This document shows positions 22,936 through 30,792 of a DNA stretch of 41,587 nucleotides, in pieces. Each line of letters starts with the position of its first letter. The first letter of the stretch is position 1. This DNA comes from Modestobacter sp. Its GTDB lineage: Bacteria > Actinomycetota > Actinomycetes > Mycobacteriales > Geodermatophilaceae. The notes beneath the pieces were generated by a model. The model saw only the letters and a list, made by a program, of their open reading frames with translations. It made no database searches and was not told the origin of the DNA. The position numbers were made by a program, and so were the translations under genes. The stretch lies in contig JAOPVN010000108.1 in NCBI GenBank assembly GCA_025966175.1, positions 1 to 41,587 of the forward strand. The letters are read 5' to 3'.

Positions 22936-24534
22936 GTGGCCGTCGAACAGCTGGAGATCGAGCGCAAGTTCGACGTCGACGAGACGTTCGTTCTGCCCGA
23001 CCTCACCGGCGTGCCGGGGGTGGCCGACGTCCGCGAGCCGGTGGAGCACGCCCTCGAGGCCACCTACTACGACACCGCCGACCTCCGGCTGGCCCGTGCC
23101 CGGGTCACCCTGCGCCGCCGCACCGGCGGCACCGACGCCGGCTGGCACGTGAAGCTGCCCGCCGTCGCGGGGGCCCGCCGGGAGCTGCACTCGCCGCTGG
23201 GCCGGGCGACCAGGACCCCACCGAAGGCGGTGCTGGAGCCGGTGCTGGGCATCGTCCGCCGGGCGCCGGTCGCTCCGGTGGCCACGCTGCGGACCCGCCG
23301 GGTGATCACCGAGCTCGTGGACGCCGCGGGCCGGGTGCTCGCCGAGGTGGCTGACGACCACGTCACCGGCACCGCGCTGCCGGCCGGGCCGGGAGAGGCC
23401 GCCACCGTCATGGTCTGGCGGGAGGTCGAGATCGAACTGGTGGACGGCGACGAGGAGCTGCTCGCCACCGTCGCCACCGTCGTCATCGAGGCCGGGGCCC
23501 GCCCCGCGGACTCGCCGTCCAAGCTGAGCCGGGTGCTCGGTGATCGACTGGCCGCGCTCGAGGCTCCCGAGGCGCCGCCGGCCGCCGTGGCCGAGCCCGA
23601 GGCGACGAAGGCCAAGAAGGCCAAGAAGGGCAAGAAGGAGCGGAAGGACGACGGCCGGACGTCGAGCGCCCCGGCCGGCGAGGTGGTCCGGGCTGCGCTG
23701 GAGCTGCAGGTGCGGGCGTTGCAGGACGCCGACCTGATGGTGCGCACCGGGCAGCTCGACGGCGTGCACCAGGTGCGAGTCGCGTGCCGTCGGCTGCGCA
23801 GCGTGCTGGCCGCATTCCGCCCGGTGCTCGACCGGGCGCACACCGATCCGTTGCGCGAGGAGCTGGCCCAGGTGGGGTCCGCGCTGTCGCCGACCCGGGA
23901 CGCCGAGGTCGCGCTCGCCCACCTGCGTGAGCTCGTCGCCGCCCAGCCGCCCGAGCTCGTGCTCGGTCCGGTCGCCGCTCGCCTCCAGCAGGCGGCGATC
24001 AGGGACGAGCAGGCCGGGGACGAGACCACCCGCAAGGTTCTGAACTCCCCTGCCTACCTGCAGCTGCGCGACGACCTCGATGCCCTCGTGGCCGAGCCGC
24101 CGCTCACCGCGGACGCCGGCCGGCCCGCGGACGAGGTGCTGCGGGAGGTGCTGGCGCTCGCCGCGCGCCGACTGCGGCGCGCCGTCCGCGCGGCGCGGGA
24201 CAGCGATCACGCGGAGGCGCTGCACGAGGTCCGCAAGGCCGCCAAGCGGGTGCGGTACACCGCCGAGGCGGCGGTTCCGGTGCTGGGCCGGCCGGTCGCG
24301 GAGCTGGTGGCGGCGCTCAAGGGCGTGCAGCAGGTGCTCGGGGATCGGCAGGACACCTTCGTCACCCGTCCGCTCTGCCTTCAGCTGGGGCTGCAGGCCT
24401 TCGCGGCGGGGGAGAACGCCTGGACGTGGGGCCGGCTGCACGCGCTGGAGCAGGCGCGCTGCGAGGAGGCGGAGCGGGAGTTCTGGCTGCGCTGGCCGCA
24501 GCTGCGCCCCGTGCTGACGTCCGCGACGGAGTAG
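22936..24534 (+). CDS. CYTH and CHAD domain protein
   Basis: A 532-residue cytoplasmic protein. The CYTH domain (about residues 4-200) has the triphosphate-tunnel signature LEIERKFDV (ExExK) and further acidic and basic strands (ATYYDTADLRL, RVTLRRRTGG, WHVKLP, EVEIELVDGD, PSKLSRVL). A Lys-rich linker (KAKKAKKGKKERK) leads to the CHAD domain (about 235-520), a helical bundle with conserved His (GVHQVRVACRRLRSVL, ALHEVRKAAKRVRYTAEA). CHAD domains bind polyphosphate, and CYTH enzymes act on triphosphates, so a polyphosphate-linked role is likely. GTG 22936 follows GGAGGA by nine bases; GTG 22927 is also in frame. Confidence 0.93.
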   Translation: MAVEQLEIERKFDVDETFVLPDLTGVPGVADVREPVEHALEATYYDTADLRLARARVTLRRRTGGTDAGWHVKLPAVAGARRELHSPLGRATRTPPKAVLEPVLGIVRRAPVAPVATLRTRRVITELVDAAGRVLAEVADDHVTGTALPAGPGEAATVMVWREVEIELVDGDEELLATVATVVIEAGARPADSPSKLSRVLGDRLAALEAPEAPPAAVAEPEATKAKKAKKGKKERKDDGRTSSAPAGEVVRAALELQVRALQDADLMVRTGQLDGVHQVRVACRRLRSVLAAFRPVLDRAHTDPLREELAQVGSALSPTRDAEVALAHLRELVAAQPPELVLGPVAARLQQAAIRDEQAGDETTRKVLNSPAYLQLRDDLDALVAEPPLTADAGRPADEVLREVLALAARRLRRAVRAARDSDHAEALHEVRKAAKRVRYTAEAAVPVLGRPVAELVAALKGVQQVLGDRQDTFVTRPLCLQLGLQAFAAGENAWTWGRLHALEQARCEEAEREFWLRWPQLRPVLTSATE

Positions 24535-24548
24535 TCCGCGACGGAGTA
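24519..24548 (+). repeat. 15-bp tandem duplication across the CHAD gene stop
   Basis: GTCCGCGACGGAGTA occurs at 24519-24533 and again at 24534-24548. The TAG stop of the CYTH-CHAD gene is thereby doubled in frame, giving SATE-stop twice. Confidence 0.9.
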
Positions 24549-24699
24549 GTCGCGACGTGCGGCGCCGGGCTGCGGACAGTGACGTTTCCGACGGCCATCC
24601 AGCGGCCCCACCCAGCTCCACGCGACGTGGGGCGGCCGGCACCGCGGGGACAGGGCGGTGCACGGGCAGCTCTGCTGCGTAGCGACAGGCCAGGGAGCC

Positions 24700-24733
24700 G
24701 CGGTCGCGAGGCCCCCCCGTGCCTCGCGACCGC
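24700..24733 (+). terminator. hairpin between the CHAD gene and the next gene
   Basis: Arms GCGGTCGCGAGGC (24700-24712) and GCCTCGCGACCGC (24721-24733) pair perfectly over 13 bp with an 8-nt loop. It lies 165 bp after the CHAD stop and about 60 bp before the next start. A terminator is the most likely role; an attenuator for the downstream gene is possible. Confidence 0.65.
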
Positions 24734-24795
24734 AGCATGCGGTTACTACAACTCTCATGTGGCCATGACGTGGCAGTCCAGGAGGCGGGGGGCCG

Positions 24796-25695
24796 ATGCA
24801 GCGGACGGTGGGGCCGGCAGCGCGGCGTCTGGCCGCGTTGCTCTCCGAGCCGCGGTACCGACGGTCGTGGCAGCGGTACAGCAGTGTGCGGCGCGGCGAA
24901 CTGTCCCGGGCCGCCGTGGCCGCGGTGCTCGCCGCGCATCTCTTCGAGACAGGGCAGGTCGGCTGGGACCACCAGCCGCGCAGCCTGGAGAACCGGGTGG
25001 GCCGGGCACTGAACGGCCAGCGGATGTCCGACCGCACGCTCGAGCTGTTCATCGCCGCCTTCGGGATGACCGACGAGCACGCCGACGAGCTGCGGACACT
25101 GGTCCGCGGGGTGCCCACCGCCGAGCGGCTGGTGGTGGCCGCCGCGCTGAGCGGGGAGCGCCCGATGCCGCGGCGGACCGCGCGCACCCTGCAGGTCGCC
25201 GAGCACCACGAGGTCGGCGCCGACCGGTCACCCCGCCGGCACGTGACCCGGCAGCTGCTGGAGGCGGTGGAGGAGACCGACCGCTACCACTACGCGTTCG
25301 ACACCGCGCACGCGGCGATCTCCGTGCGGACCGGCGGCGTGCCGGTGGGTGCGTTCCGGGTGGCGGACACCCCGCTGTTCGCGGTGGAGATCCTCCTGGC
25401 GGAGCCGTTGCTGCCCGGGCAGACGACCCACCTGGAGTACGAGACGACCTTCGACTACCCGGAGCCGCCGGCGCCGGAGTTCCGCCGCGGCGTCACGGCG
25501 AGCGTGCGGCACCTGGCGCTCACCGTCCGGTTCGCCGAGGGGGTCCACCCCCGGGACGTGCTGCGCGCCCGCTGGGACGAGGTGGAGGCGACCGAGCCGG
25601 CCGAGGCCGAGCCGGTCCAGCTCGTCGGGGGGCAGACCTCCCTGGAGGTGGTGCCGGACGGCGAGTGCGTCATCGGCTACGCCTGGCGGTGGTGA
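24796..25695 (+). CDS. unrecognised two-part protein, possible HTH regulator
   Basis: I do not recognise a named family. The 299-residue protein seems to have two parts. The N-terminal half is Arg-rich and helical; VRRGELSRAAVAAVLAAHLFETGQVGWDHQP and ENRVGRALNGQRMSDRTLELFIAAFGMTDEHADELRTLV resemble the way XRE-type helix-turn-helix proteins are laid out, ending in EHADELRTL as in many actinobacterial XRE proteins. The C-terminal half (from about residue 165) looks beta-rich: YHYAFDTAHAAISVRTGG, FAVEILLAEPLLPGQTTHLEYETTFDY, SVRHLALTVRFAEGVHP. No signal peptide or membrane helix is seen. A ligand-sensing regulator is a plausible guess. ATG 24796 follows a GGAGGCGGGG stretch. Confidence 0.75.
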   Translation: MQRTVGPAARRLAALLSEPRYRRSWQRYSSVRRGELSRAAVAAVLAAHLFETGQVGWDHQPRSLENRVGRALNGQRMSDRTLELFIAAFGMTDEHADELRTLVRGVPTAERLVVAAALSGERPMPRRTARTLQVAEHHEVGADRSPRRHVTRQLLEAVEETDRYHYAFDTAHAAISVRTGGVPVGAFRVADTPLFAVEILLAEPLLPGQTTHLEYETTFDYPEPPAPEFRRGVTASVRHLALTVRFAEGVHPRDVLRARWDEVEATEPAEAEPVQLVGGQTSLEVVPDGECVIGYAWRW

Positions 25696-25698
25696 CCC

Positions 25699-25815
25699 CG
25701 GCCCCCTGCAGGGTCGCCGCCGCGAGCCTCGGATGGCCCTGTCCGGAGGCTCGCCCCGCGCGTGCGAGGGGTGAGGGGACAGGGTTCTTCAAGGGGAGCA
25801 GGGGTCCCTCTTCAG
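25699..25815. repeat. stop-codon-linked structured repeat, copy 3 (expanded form)
   Basis: Lies between the converging genes ending at 25695 and 25812. Outer arms CCCCTGC (25703-25709) and GCAGGGG (25798-25804) pair. Inside are GCGAGCCTC (25722-25730) with GAGGCTCGC (25746-25754), and CCCTGTCC (25737-25744) with GGACAGGG (25777-25784). The stretch GCCCCGCGCGTGCGAGGGGTGAGG matches the core of copy 4 with few changes. The alternative pairings cannot all form at once. Confidence 0.6.
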
Positions 25816-26840
25816 CCGGTGAAGGCCGCGGTCTCGGCCAGCCGCGAGGCCGGCACGGTCTTCAGCTCGGCGACGGCCTCGGCCAGCGGGACCAGCTCGA
25901 TCTCCGTGCCGTGCAGGGCGACCATCTGGCCGACGTGCCCCTCGTGGGCGGCGATCGTGGCGTGCAGCCCGAAGCGGGTGGCCAACACCCGGTCGAAAGA
26001 GGTCGGGGTGCCGCCCCGCTGCACATGGCCGAGCACCGTCGTCCGCACCTCCTTGCCGGTGCGCCGCTCCAGCTCCTCGCCCAGTTGCTGGGCGACGCCG
26101 GTGAAGCGCCGGTGGCCGTACTCGTCGAGCCCGCCGTCGCGCAGCTGCATGGTGCCGGGCTTGGGCGTGGCGCCCTCGCTGACCACCCCGATGACGTGCC
26201 GGTGGCCGCGGTCGAACCGGGCGGTCACCAGCCGGCAGACCTCCTCGATGTCGAACGGCTCCTCGGGCGTGATCGTCAGGTGTGCCCCCGCGGCCAGCCC
26301 GGCGTTCAGCGCGATCCAGCCGGCGTGCCGGCCCATCACCTCGACCAGCAGCACCCGCTGGTGCGACTCGGCGGTGGTGTGCAGCCGGTCGATCAGGTCG
26401 GTGGCGATGCTGACCGCGGTGTCGAAGCCGAAGGTCAGGTCGGTGCCGTGGATGTCGTTGTCGATGGTCTTCGGGATGCCGATCACCGGCACGCCCTCGG
26501 AGGCCAGCCACGCGGCGGCGGTCAACGTCCCCTCGCCGCCGATCGGCAGCAGCACGTCGACGCCGTGGGCGTCGAGCACGTCCCGCATCCGGCCGAGGCC
26601 GTCGCGAAGCTTCTGTGGTGCGACCCGGGCGGAGCCGAGGACGGTGCCGCCCCGGGTCAGCAGGCCGTTGACCACGGGCCGGTCGAGCACCATGGCGTCG
26701 TCCTCCAGGAGACCGCGCCAGCCGTTGCGGAAGCCGACGACGGTGCTGCCGTACTCCTTCTCGGCGGTGCGGACCACAGCCCGCAGGACGGCGTTGAGGC
26801 CGGGGCAGTCGCCGCCGCCGGTCAGCAGTCCGATGTGCAC
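25812..26840 (-). CDS. pfkA: 6-phosphofructokinase
   Basis: Phosphorylates fructose 6-phosphate to the 1,6-bisphosphate in glycolysis. The 342-residue length and motifs fit the single-domain PfkA family: LLTGGGDCPGLNAVLR, PIGGEGTLTAAAWLA, PKTIDNDIHGTDLTFGFDTA (catalytic Asp127) and VEVMGRHAGWIAL, with HVQRGGTPTSFDR near the C-terminus. Gly at position 104 (GGEGT, not GGEDT) points to ATP rather than pyrophosphate as donor, while Lys at 124 is shared with pyrophosphate enzymes; this Gly/Lys combination is known from actinobacterial ATP-dependent enzymes. It is divergent from a GntR regulator 84 bp away, with that family's operator pattern between them. Confidence 0.95.
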   Translation of the reverse strand: MHIGLLTGGGDCPGLNAVLRAVVRTAEKEYGSTVVGFRNGWRGLLEDDAMVLDRPVVNGLLTRGGTVLGSARVAPQKLRDGLGRMRDVLDAHGVDVLLPIGGEGTLTAAAWLASEGVPVIGIPKTIDNDIHGTDLTFGFDTAVSIATDLIDRLHTTAESHQRVLLVEVMGRHAGWIALNAGLAAGAHLTITPEEPFDIEEVCRLVTARFDRGHRHVIGVVSEGATPKPGTMQLRDGGLDEYGHRRFTGVAQQLGEELERRTGKEVRTTVLGHVQRGGTPTSFDRVLATRFGLHATIAAHEGHVGQMVALHGTEIELVPLAEAVAELKTVPASRLAETAAFTG

Positions 26841-26886
26841 GTGCGCTCCTCCGAAAGGGGGGTCGGGCAGCTGAACCGTACGTCAT

Positions 26887-26900
26887 GACGTCTAGACGTC
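26887..26900. promoter_or_regulatory. GntR/HutC-type operator between pfkA and the GntR gene
   Basis: GACGTCTAGACGTC is a perfect 14-bp palindrome whose centre GTCTAGAC fits the HutC-subfamily pattern GT-N-TA-N-AC. It is 46 bp upstream of the pfkA start and 24 bp upstream of the regulator start. The neighbouring UTRA-domain GntR protein belongs to this subfamily, so autoregulation and control of pfkA are likely inferences. Confidence 0.65.
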
Positions 26901-26924
26901 TCCTGGTGCCGTACCTTTCTGGGC

Positions 26925-27665
26925 GTGGCGAACTCCGAGGCGGGGCCCAAGTACCTCGCCGTGCGTGAGGCCTTGCGCCGGCGTGCCTCCGCCCTGCCGG
27001 AGCACACCCTCCTCCCTCCGGAGCCGGTGCTCTGCGCCGAGTACGGGGTCAGCCGGATCACCCTGCGCCGGGCGGTCGACGGCCTGGTCGCCGACGGGCA
27101 CCTCATCCGTGAGCAGGGCCGGGGCACCTTCGTCAGCCGCCCGGGGATCCGCCACGAGTACCGCGAGAGCTTCGTGCACCGGATCGCCGGCTTCCACTCG
27201 GTGATGACCGAGCAGGGCGCCCAGGTGGGCACCACGGTGCTGACCCAGCGGGTCGTGCCGGCCGCCCCGGCGATCGCCGCCGAGCTGAGCATCGGGACGG
27301 CGGACGACGTCGTGGAGCTGGTCCGGCTGCGCAGCGTCGACGGTCTCCCCAACCACGTCGTCCGCAGCTTCCTGCCGGCCGAGAAGTACCCCAAGGCCGC
27401 CACCGAGGACTTCGGCCACGGCTCGCTGTACGAGTTCCTGCGCCGGGCGTACCAGGCCGACCTCGCCCACGCCCGGATCGTCGTCGACGTCGGCACCGCG
27501 GCCGCCGACGAGGCCGAGGTGCTCGACGTCATCACCGGGTCGCCGCTGTTGGTCGTGCGCACCACGGTCCGGGACAGCGCCGGTCATCCGCTCGTGCACA
27601 GCTTCTCCCGGCTGCGCCCGGACGTGAGCCAGGTCGAGTTCGAGGTCTCCGTCGGCGGTCGCTGA
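26925..27665 (+). CDS. GntR family regulator (HutC/UTRA subfamily)
   Basis: A 246-residue transcription factor. Residues about 8-72 form the winged helix-turn-helix: PKYLAVREALRRRAS, LLPPEPVLCAEYGVSRITLRRAVDGLVADGHLIREQGRGTFVS. Residues about 95-240 form the UTRA ligand-binding domain, with AAELSIGTADDVVELVRLRSVDG, NHVVRSFLP, SLYEFLRRAY and LLVVRTTVRDSAGHPLVHSFSRLRPD, the usual end pattern. UTRA proteins usually bind small sugars, sugar phosphates or amino-acid breakdown products. A glycolytic intermediate would fit the divergent pfkA. The GTG start at 26925 is close behind the palindrome. The gene ends 6 bp from the converging GAF gene. Confidence 0.92.
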   Translation: MANSEAGPKYLAVREALRRRASALPEHTLLPPEPVLCAEYGVSRITLRRAVDGLVADGHLIREQGRGTFVSRPGIRHEYRESFVHRIAGFHSVMTEQGAQVGTTVLTQRVVPAAPAIAAELSIGTADDVVELVRLRSVDGLPNHVVRSFLPAEKYPKAATEDFGHGSLYEFLRRAYQADLAHARIVVDVGTAAADEAEVLDVITGSPLLVVRTTVRDSAGHPLVHSFSRLRPDVSQVEFEVSVGGR

Positions 27666-27670
27666 ACCGC

Positions 27671-28819
27671 TCAGACCGCCCGGACCGCTCGGGGGGCGAT
27701 GGGCAGCGGCGGCGAGGTCGTCGACAGCAGCAGCCGCTGGTCGCGCAGCAGCACCCGGTCCAGGGCGTGCCCGAGGTGCCGGCCGAGTTCGCCGACGACT
27801 GTCTGGAGCGGGACGTCGAGCTCCCGACGCTGCCCCCAGCCGACCAGCAGCCCGCCGGTCGAGGTGTGCTGACCGAGCACGATCGGCACCGCGATCGACG
27901 TCTCCGCGGCCCCGACGGGCAGCCGCACCATCCCGGGGAACTCCGCCTCACCCGTCGTGCGGGTGGCGACCTGTACCAGCCGCCGCTCTCGCACGGCCGT
28001 GGCCAGCGGGTGCGGATCCCCCAGCTGCAGGCCCGCCGCCACCCGGGTCGACGGCGGGGAGCCGGCGACGGCCGCCCACACCCGCACGTCCGGACAGCCG
28101 GGCTCGGCCACCCCGAGCAGCGTGACCACGGCGCCCAGCGGCGAGCGGAGGAACCGGTCCAGGACCCGCAGCACGTCCAGCAGTGTCTCTGCGGGCAGCA
28201 GCTCCTGGCTGAACCGGGCCACCACCCGTGCCCGGTCGGCGGCGGCCTCCGCGGCCACCAGGGCGGCCCGGGCCGCGCCGGCGGCCTTGCGGGCCGCGTC
28301 GTCCTCCCGCCGGGCGGCCGCCAGTGCCTCCCGCTCGGCCAGCTCGAGGGCCTGGAACCGCAGCCGCCGGGAGGCCTCGGAGGCCAGCCGGCGCAGCGCC
28401 GCCAGCTCCGGCGCCGTCCAGTCCCGCGGCCGGTCATCGGAGACCGACAGCACGCCGATCGGGCGGCCGTGCACGTCCTCCAGGGGCATCGCGGCGTAGG
28501 CGACGACCGCCAGCTCGAGCACCGCCGGGCGGTTGCCCAGCTCCGGGTCCTCGCGCGCGTCCCGCAGCACCAGCGGCCTGCCGCTCGCCGCGACCCGCAG
28601 GCCCATCGAGTGGGTCAGCGGCATCGATCGGCGTGACTCCCAGGGCTCCGGCAGGCCGAACGCCCCCGGGTACACCTGGCCGCCCTTGGAGATCAGGACG
28701 ACGAGTGCCCGGGGTGTGCGCAGCTCGGCGGCCACCCGGCGGGCCAGCTCGTCGAAGCCCGGATCGGCGCGAGCCGGCAGCGCGGCCCACGTGGGCAGCT
28801 CGTACGCGGTGGTCTCCAT
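27671..28819 (-). CDS. GAF-domain signalling protein
   Basis: A 382-residue cytoplasmic protein with two GAF-like domains. The first (about residues 20-155) has FDELARRVAAELRTPRALVVLI, MPLTHSMGLRVAASGRPLVLRDA, and AAMPLEDVHGRPIGVLSVSD. An Ala/Arg-rich coiled coil (about 160-215) follows. The second GAF (about 220-360) has LLDVLRVLDRFLRSPLGAVVTLLG and TSIAVPIVLGQHTSTGGLLVGW. No catalytic or DNA-binding domain is present, so it probably acts by binding a ligand or partner. Its start, ATG 28819 (METTAYELP), is 131 bp from the divergent EAL-DICT-LOV gene; a longer open frame exists upstream. Confidence 0.82.
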   Translation of the reverse strand: METTAYELPTWAALPARADPGFDELARRVAAELRTPRALVVLISKGGQVYPGAFGLPEPWESRRSMPLTHSMGLRVAASGRPLVLRDAREDPELGNRPAVLELAVVAYAAMPLEDVHGRPIGVLSVSDDRPRDWTAPELAALRRLASEASRRLRFQALELAEREALAAARREDDAARKAAGAARAALVAAEAAADRARVVARFSQELLPAETLLDVLRVLDRFLRSPLGAVVTLLGVAEPGCPDVRVWAAVAGSPPSTRVAAGLQLGDPHPLATAVRERRLVQVATRTTGEAEFPGMVRLPVGAAETSIAVPIVLGQHTSTGGLLVGWGQRRELDVPLQTVVGELGRHLGHALDRVLLRDQRLLLSTTSPPLPIAPRAVRAV

Positions 28820-28881
28820 GGTCGTCGCCCCCGTCCTCCTGGTCGTGCCCGTGGGACAACCGGTGGAGGACGCTGCCGCGC

Positions 28882-28897
28882 TCACCCCTTGGTGTCA
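28882..28897. promoter_or_regulatory. imperfect palindrome upstream of the EAL-DICT-LOV gene
   Basis: TCACCCCTTGGTGTCA lies between the divergent GAF and EAL genes. Its first 11 bases are identical to those of the better palindrome TCACCCCTTGGGGTGA at 31468-31483, which sits in the gap after the MBL gene. A shared regulator is possible. Confidence 0.35.
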
Positions 28898-28950
28898 GGC
28901 CGATGCTGTCAGAGTCGAGGCGGGCACGCCCGGGTCCGATGGAGGACGAC

Positions 28951-30792
28951 GTGGACCGTTTTGTGGATGACCCGGCGTCCGTCGTGCGGACGGTGCTCGA
29001 GGACGGGGCCGTCACCAGCCTCTTCCAGCCGATCGTCGAGCTGGACACCGGCCGGGTCGTCGCCTACGAGGCGCTGGCGCGGGGGCCCGAGGGTCCGCTG
29101 TTCGCCCCCGACGCACTGTTCGCCGCCGCGCGTGCGGCGGGGTGCCTGACCGAGCTGGACCAGGCGTGCCGCGCGGCAGCGCTGCGCGGCGCCGTCCAGC
29201 AGGGTCTCCTGGCGCCGCTGACCGTCTTCGTCAACGTCGAGCCCGACGCGCTGGACGACGCGCCGCTGGCCACGCTGTTCGACCGGGCCGACCAGTTTCC
29301 CGACGACCTGCGGGTGGTCCTGGAGATCACCGAACGCGCGCTCGCCGCCCGACCGGCGGAGCTGCTCCGCACGGTGGCGCGGGTCCGCGAGCTCGGCTGG
29401 GCCGTCGCGCTGGACGACGTGGGCGCAGAGTCGCTGTCGTTGGCGTTCATGCCGCTGCTTCGTCCCGACGTCGTCAAGCTGGACCTGCGGCTGGTGCAGG
29501 AGCGCCCCGGTCCGGCGATCGCCGAGATCATGAACGCGGTGAACGCCTACGCCGAGTCCACCGGTGCGGTGGTGCTGGCCGAGGGCATCGAGGACGGCAA
29601 CCACCTGACCATGGCCCGCGCCCTGGGCGCCACGCTCGGGCAGGGCTGGCTGTTCGGCCGGCCCGGTGTCGGCGCCGTACCGGGGCAGCGGATCGGCGCC
29701 CTGCGGCTGCCGGCCGCCCGCTCGTCGGACGCCGAGGCCGCCCAGCTGTCGCCGTTCGCCTGCCTGCCGCCGGAGGTGCCGGTGCGCGAGGCGCCCAAGG
29801 CGCTGCTGATCGAGCTGAGCAAGCAGCTGGAACGCCAGGCGATGCGGCTGGGGGAGACCTGCGTCGTGGCCGCGGCGTTCCAGGAGGCCCGGCACGTCAC
29901 GCCGTCGACCCGGCAGCGGTACCGGGACCTGGTCGAGCGGGTCGGGTTCGTCGCGGCGCTGGGCGAGGACCTGCCGGTCGAGCCGCTGCCGGGCCTGCGC
30001 GGCGCGCACCTGGCGCCCACCGACCCGGTCCGCGGCGAGTGGGACATCGTGGTGCTCAGCCCGCACTTCAGTGCGGCCCTGCTGGCCCGTGACCTGGGCG
30101 ACCAGGGGCCGGACCTGGAGCGCCGGTTCGCCTTCGCGCTGACCTACGAGCGGGACACCGTGGTGCGGGCCGCCCGGGCGCTGCTGTCCCGGGTGGCGCC
30201 GCGCACCGACGAGCTCGTGCTGGCGGCCCCGCCGTCGGCCCGCCCGGCCGTCCCGGTCGCTCCGCAGTTGCTCAGCGGCGCCGGCCACCCCGGTGAGGCG
30301 CTGCTGGAGCGGGCGCTGGGCGCCGTCGGGTCGGGGGTCACGATCGTCGACGTGCGGCTGCCCGACCAGCCGCTGGTCTACGTGAACCCGGCGTTCGAGC
30401 GGCTGGCCGGGTTCGCGGCCGCCGACGTCCTGGGCCGCAACTGCCGGTTCATGCAGGACCCGGACACCGACCCGGCCGCGCTCGCCCGTATCCGCCGGGC
30501 GATCGAGGCCGGGGAGGAGTGCCAGGAGGTGCTGCTCAACCGGCGCGACGACGGCAGCACCTGGTGGAACGAGTGCACCCTGACCCCGGTCACCGATGCC
30601 ACCGGCACCGTGGTCCAGTACATCGGCATCCAGACCGACGTCAGTGCCCGCGTGCAGGCCGAGCGGGCCCTGGCCACCGAGCAGGACCGGCGCCGGCACC
30701 ACGAGGCGCGGATCGCCGAGCTGGACCTCGGGCTCGCCGCCGGCTGCCCGGATCAGACCGCGACGGACTCCCCCGGCGCCAGGCGGGCGTAG
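28951..30792 (+). CDS. EAL-DICT-LOV protein, predicted light-regulated c-di-GMP phosphodiesterase
   Basis: A 613-residue cytoplasmic protein with three domains. The EAL domain (about residues 20-245) should hydrolyse cyclic di-GMP. All usual active-site residues are seen: Glu40 (YEALARG), Asn95 (FVNVEPDAL), Glu125 (LEITER), Asp155-Asp156 (ALDDVG), Lys176 (VKLDLR), Glu211 (LAEGIED) and Gln231 (LGQGWLFG). A DICT-like sensory domain follows (about 268-415). A LOV-type PAS domain (about 455-570) has the flavin motif GRNCRFMQ with the adduct-forming Cys498, plus LLNRRDDGSTWWNE and YIGIQTDVS (Gln561). A short C-terminal coiled tail ends the protein. GTG 28951 has GGAGG five bases upstream; ATG 28939 is an alternative. 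It overlaps the converging MBL gene by 40 bp. Confidence 0.92.
   Translation: MDRFVDDPASVVRTVLEDGAVTSLFQPIVELDTGRVVAYEALARGPEGPLFAPDALFAAARAAGCLTELDQACRAAALRGAVQQGLLAPLTVFVNVEPDALDDAPLATLFDRADQFPDDLRVVLEITERALAARPAELLRTVARVRELGWAVALDDVGAESLSLAFMPLLRPDVVKLDLRLVQERPGPAIAEIMNAVNAYAESTGAVVLAEGIEDGNHLTMARALGATLGQGWLFGRPGVGAVPGQRIGALRLPAARSSDAEAAQLSPFACLPPEVPVREAPKALLIELSKQLERQAMRLGETCVVAAAFQEARHVTPSTRQRYRDLVERVGFVAALGEDLPVEPLPGLRGAHLAPTDPVRGEWDIVVLSPHFSAALLARDLGDQGPDLERRFAFALTYERDTVVRAARALLSRVAPRTDELVLAAPPSARPAVPVAPQLLSGAGHPGEALLERALGAVGSGVTIVDVRLPDQPLVYVNPAFERLAGFAAADVLGRNCRFMQDPDTDPAALARIRRAIEAGEECQEVLLNRRDDGSTWWNECTLTPVTDATGTVVQYIGIQTDVSARVQAERALATEQDRRRHHEARIAELDLGLAAGCPDQTATDSPGARRA

Noticed and set aside
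22048..25209. Minus-strand frame of over 1000 codons across the EEP, CYTH-CHAD and next gene
   Set aside because: It runs antisense to well-supported genes and has Arg/Gly/Pro-rich composition typical of shadow frames in very high-GC DNA.
26965..27204. Alternative frames inside the GntR gene
   Set aside because: They are Ser/Arg/Ala-rich shadows of the real frame.
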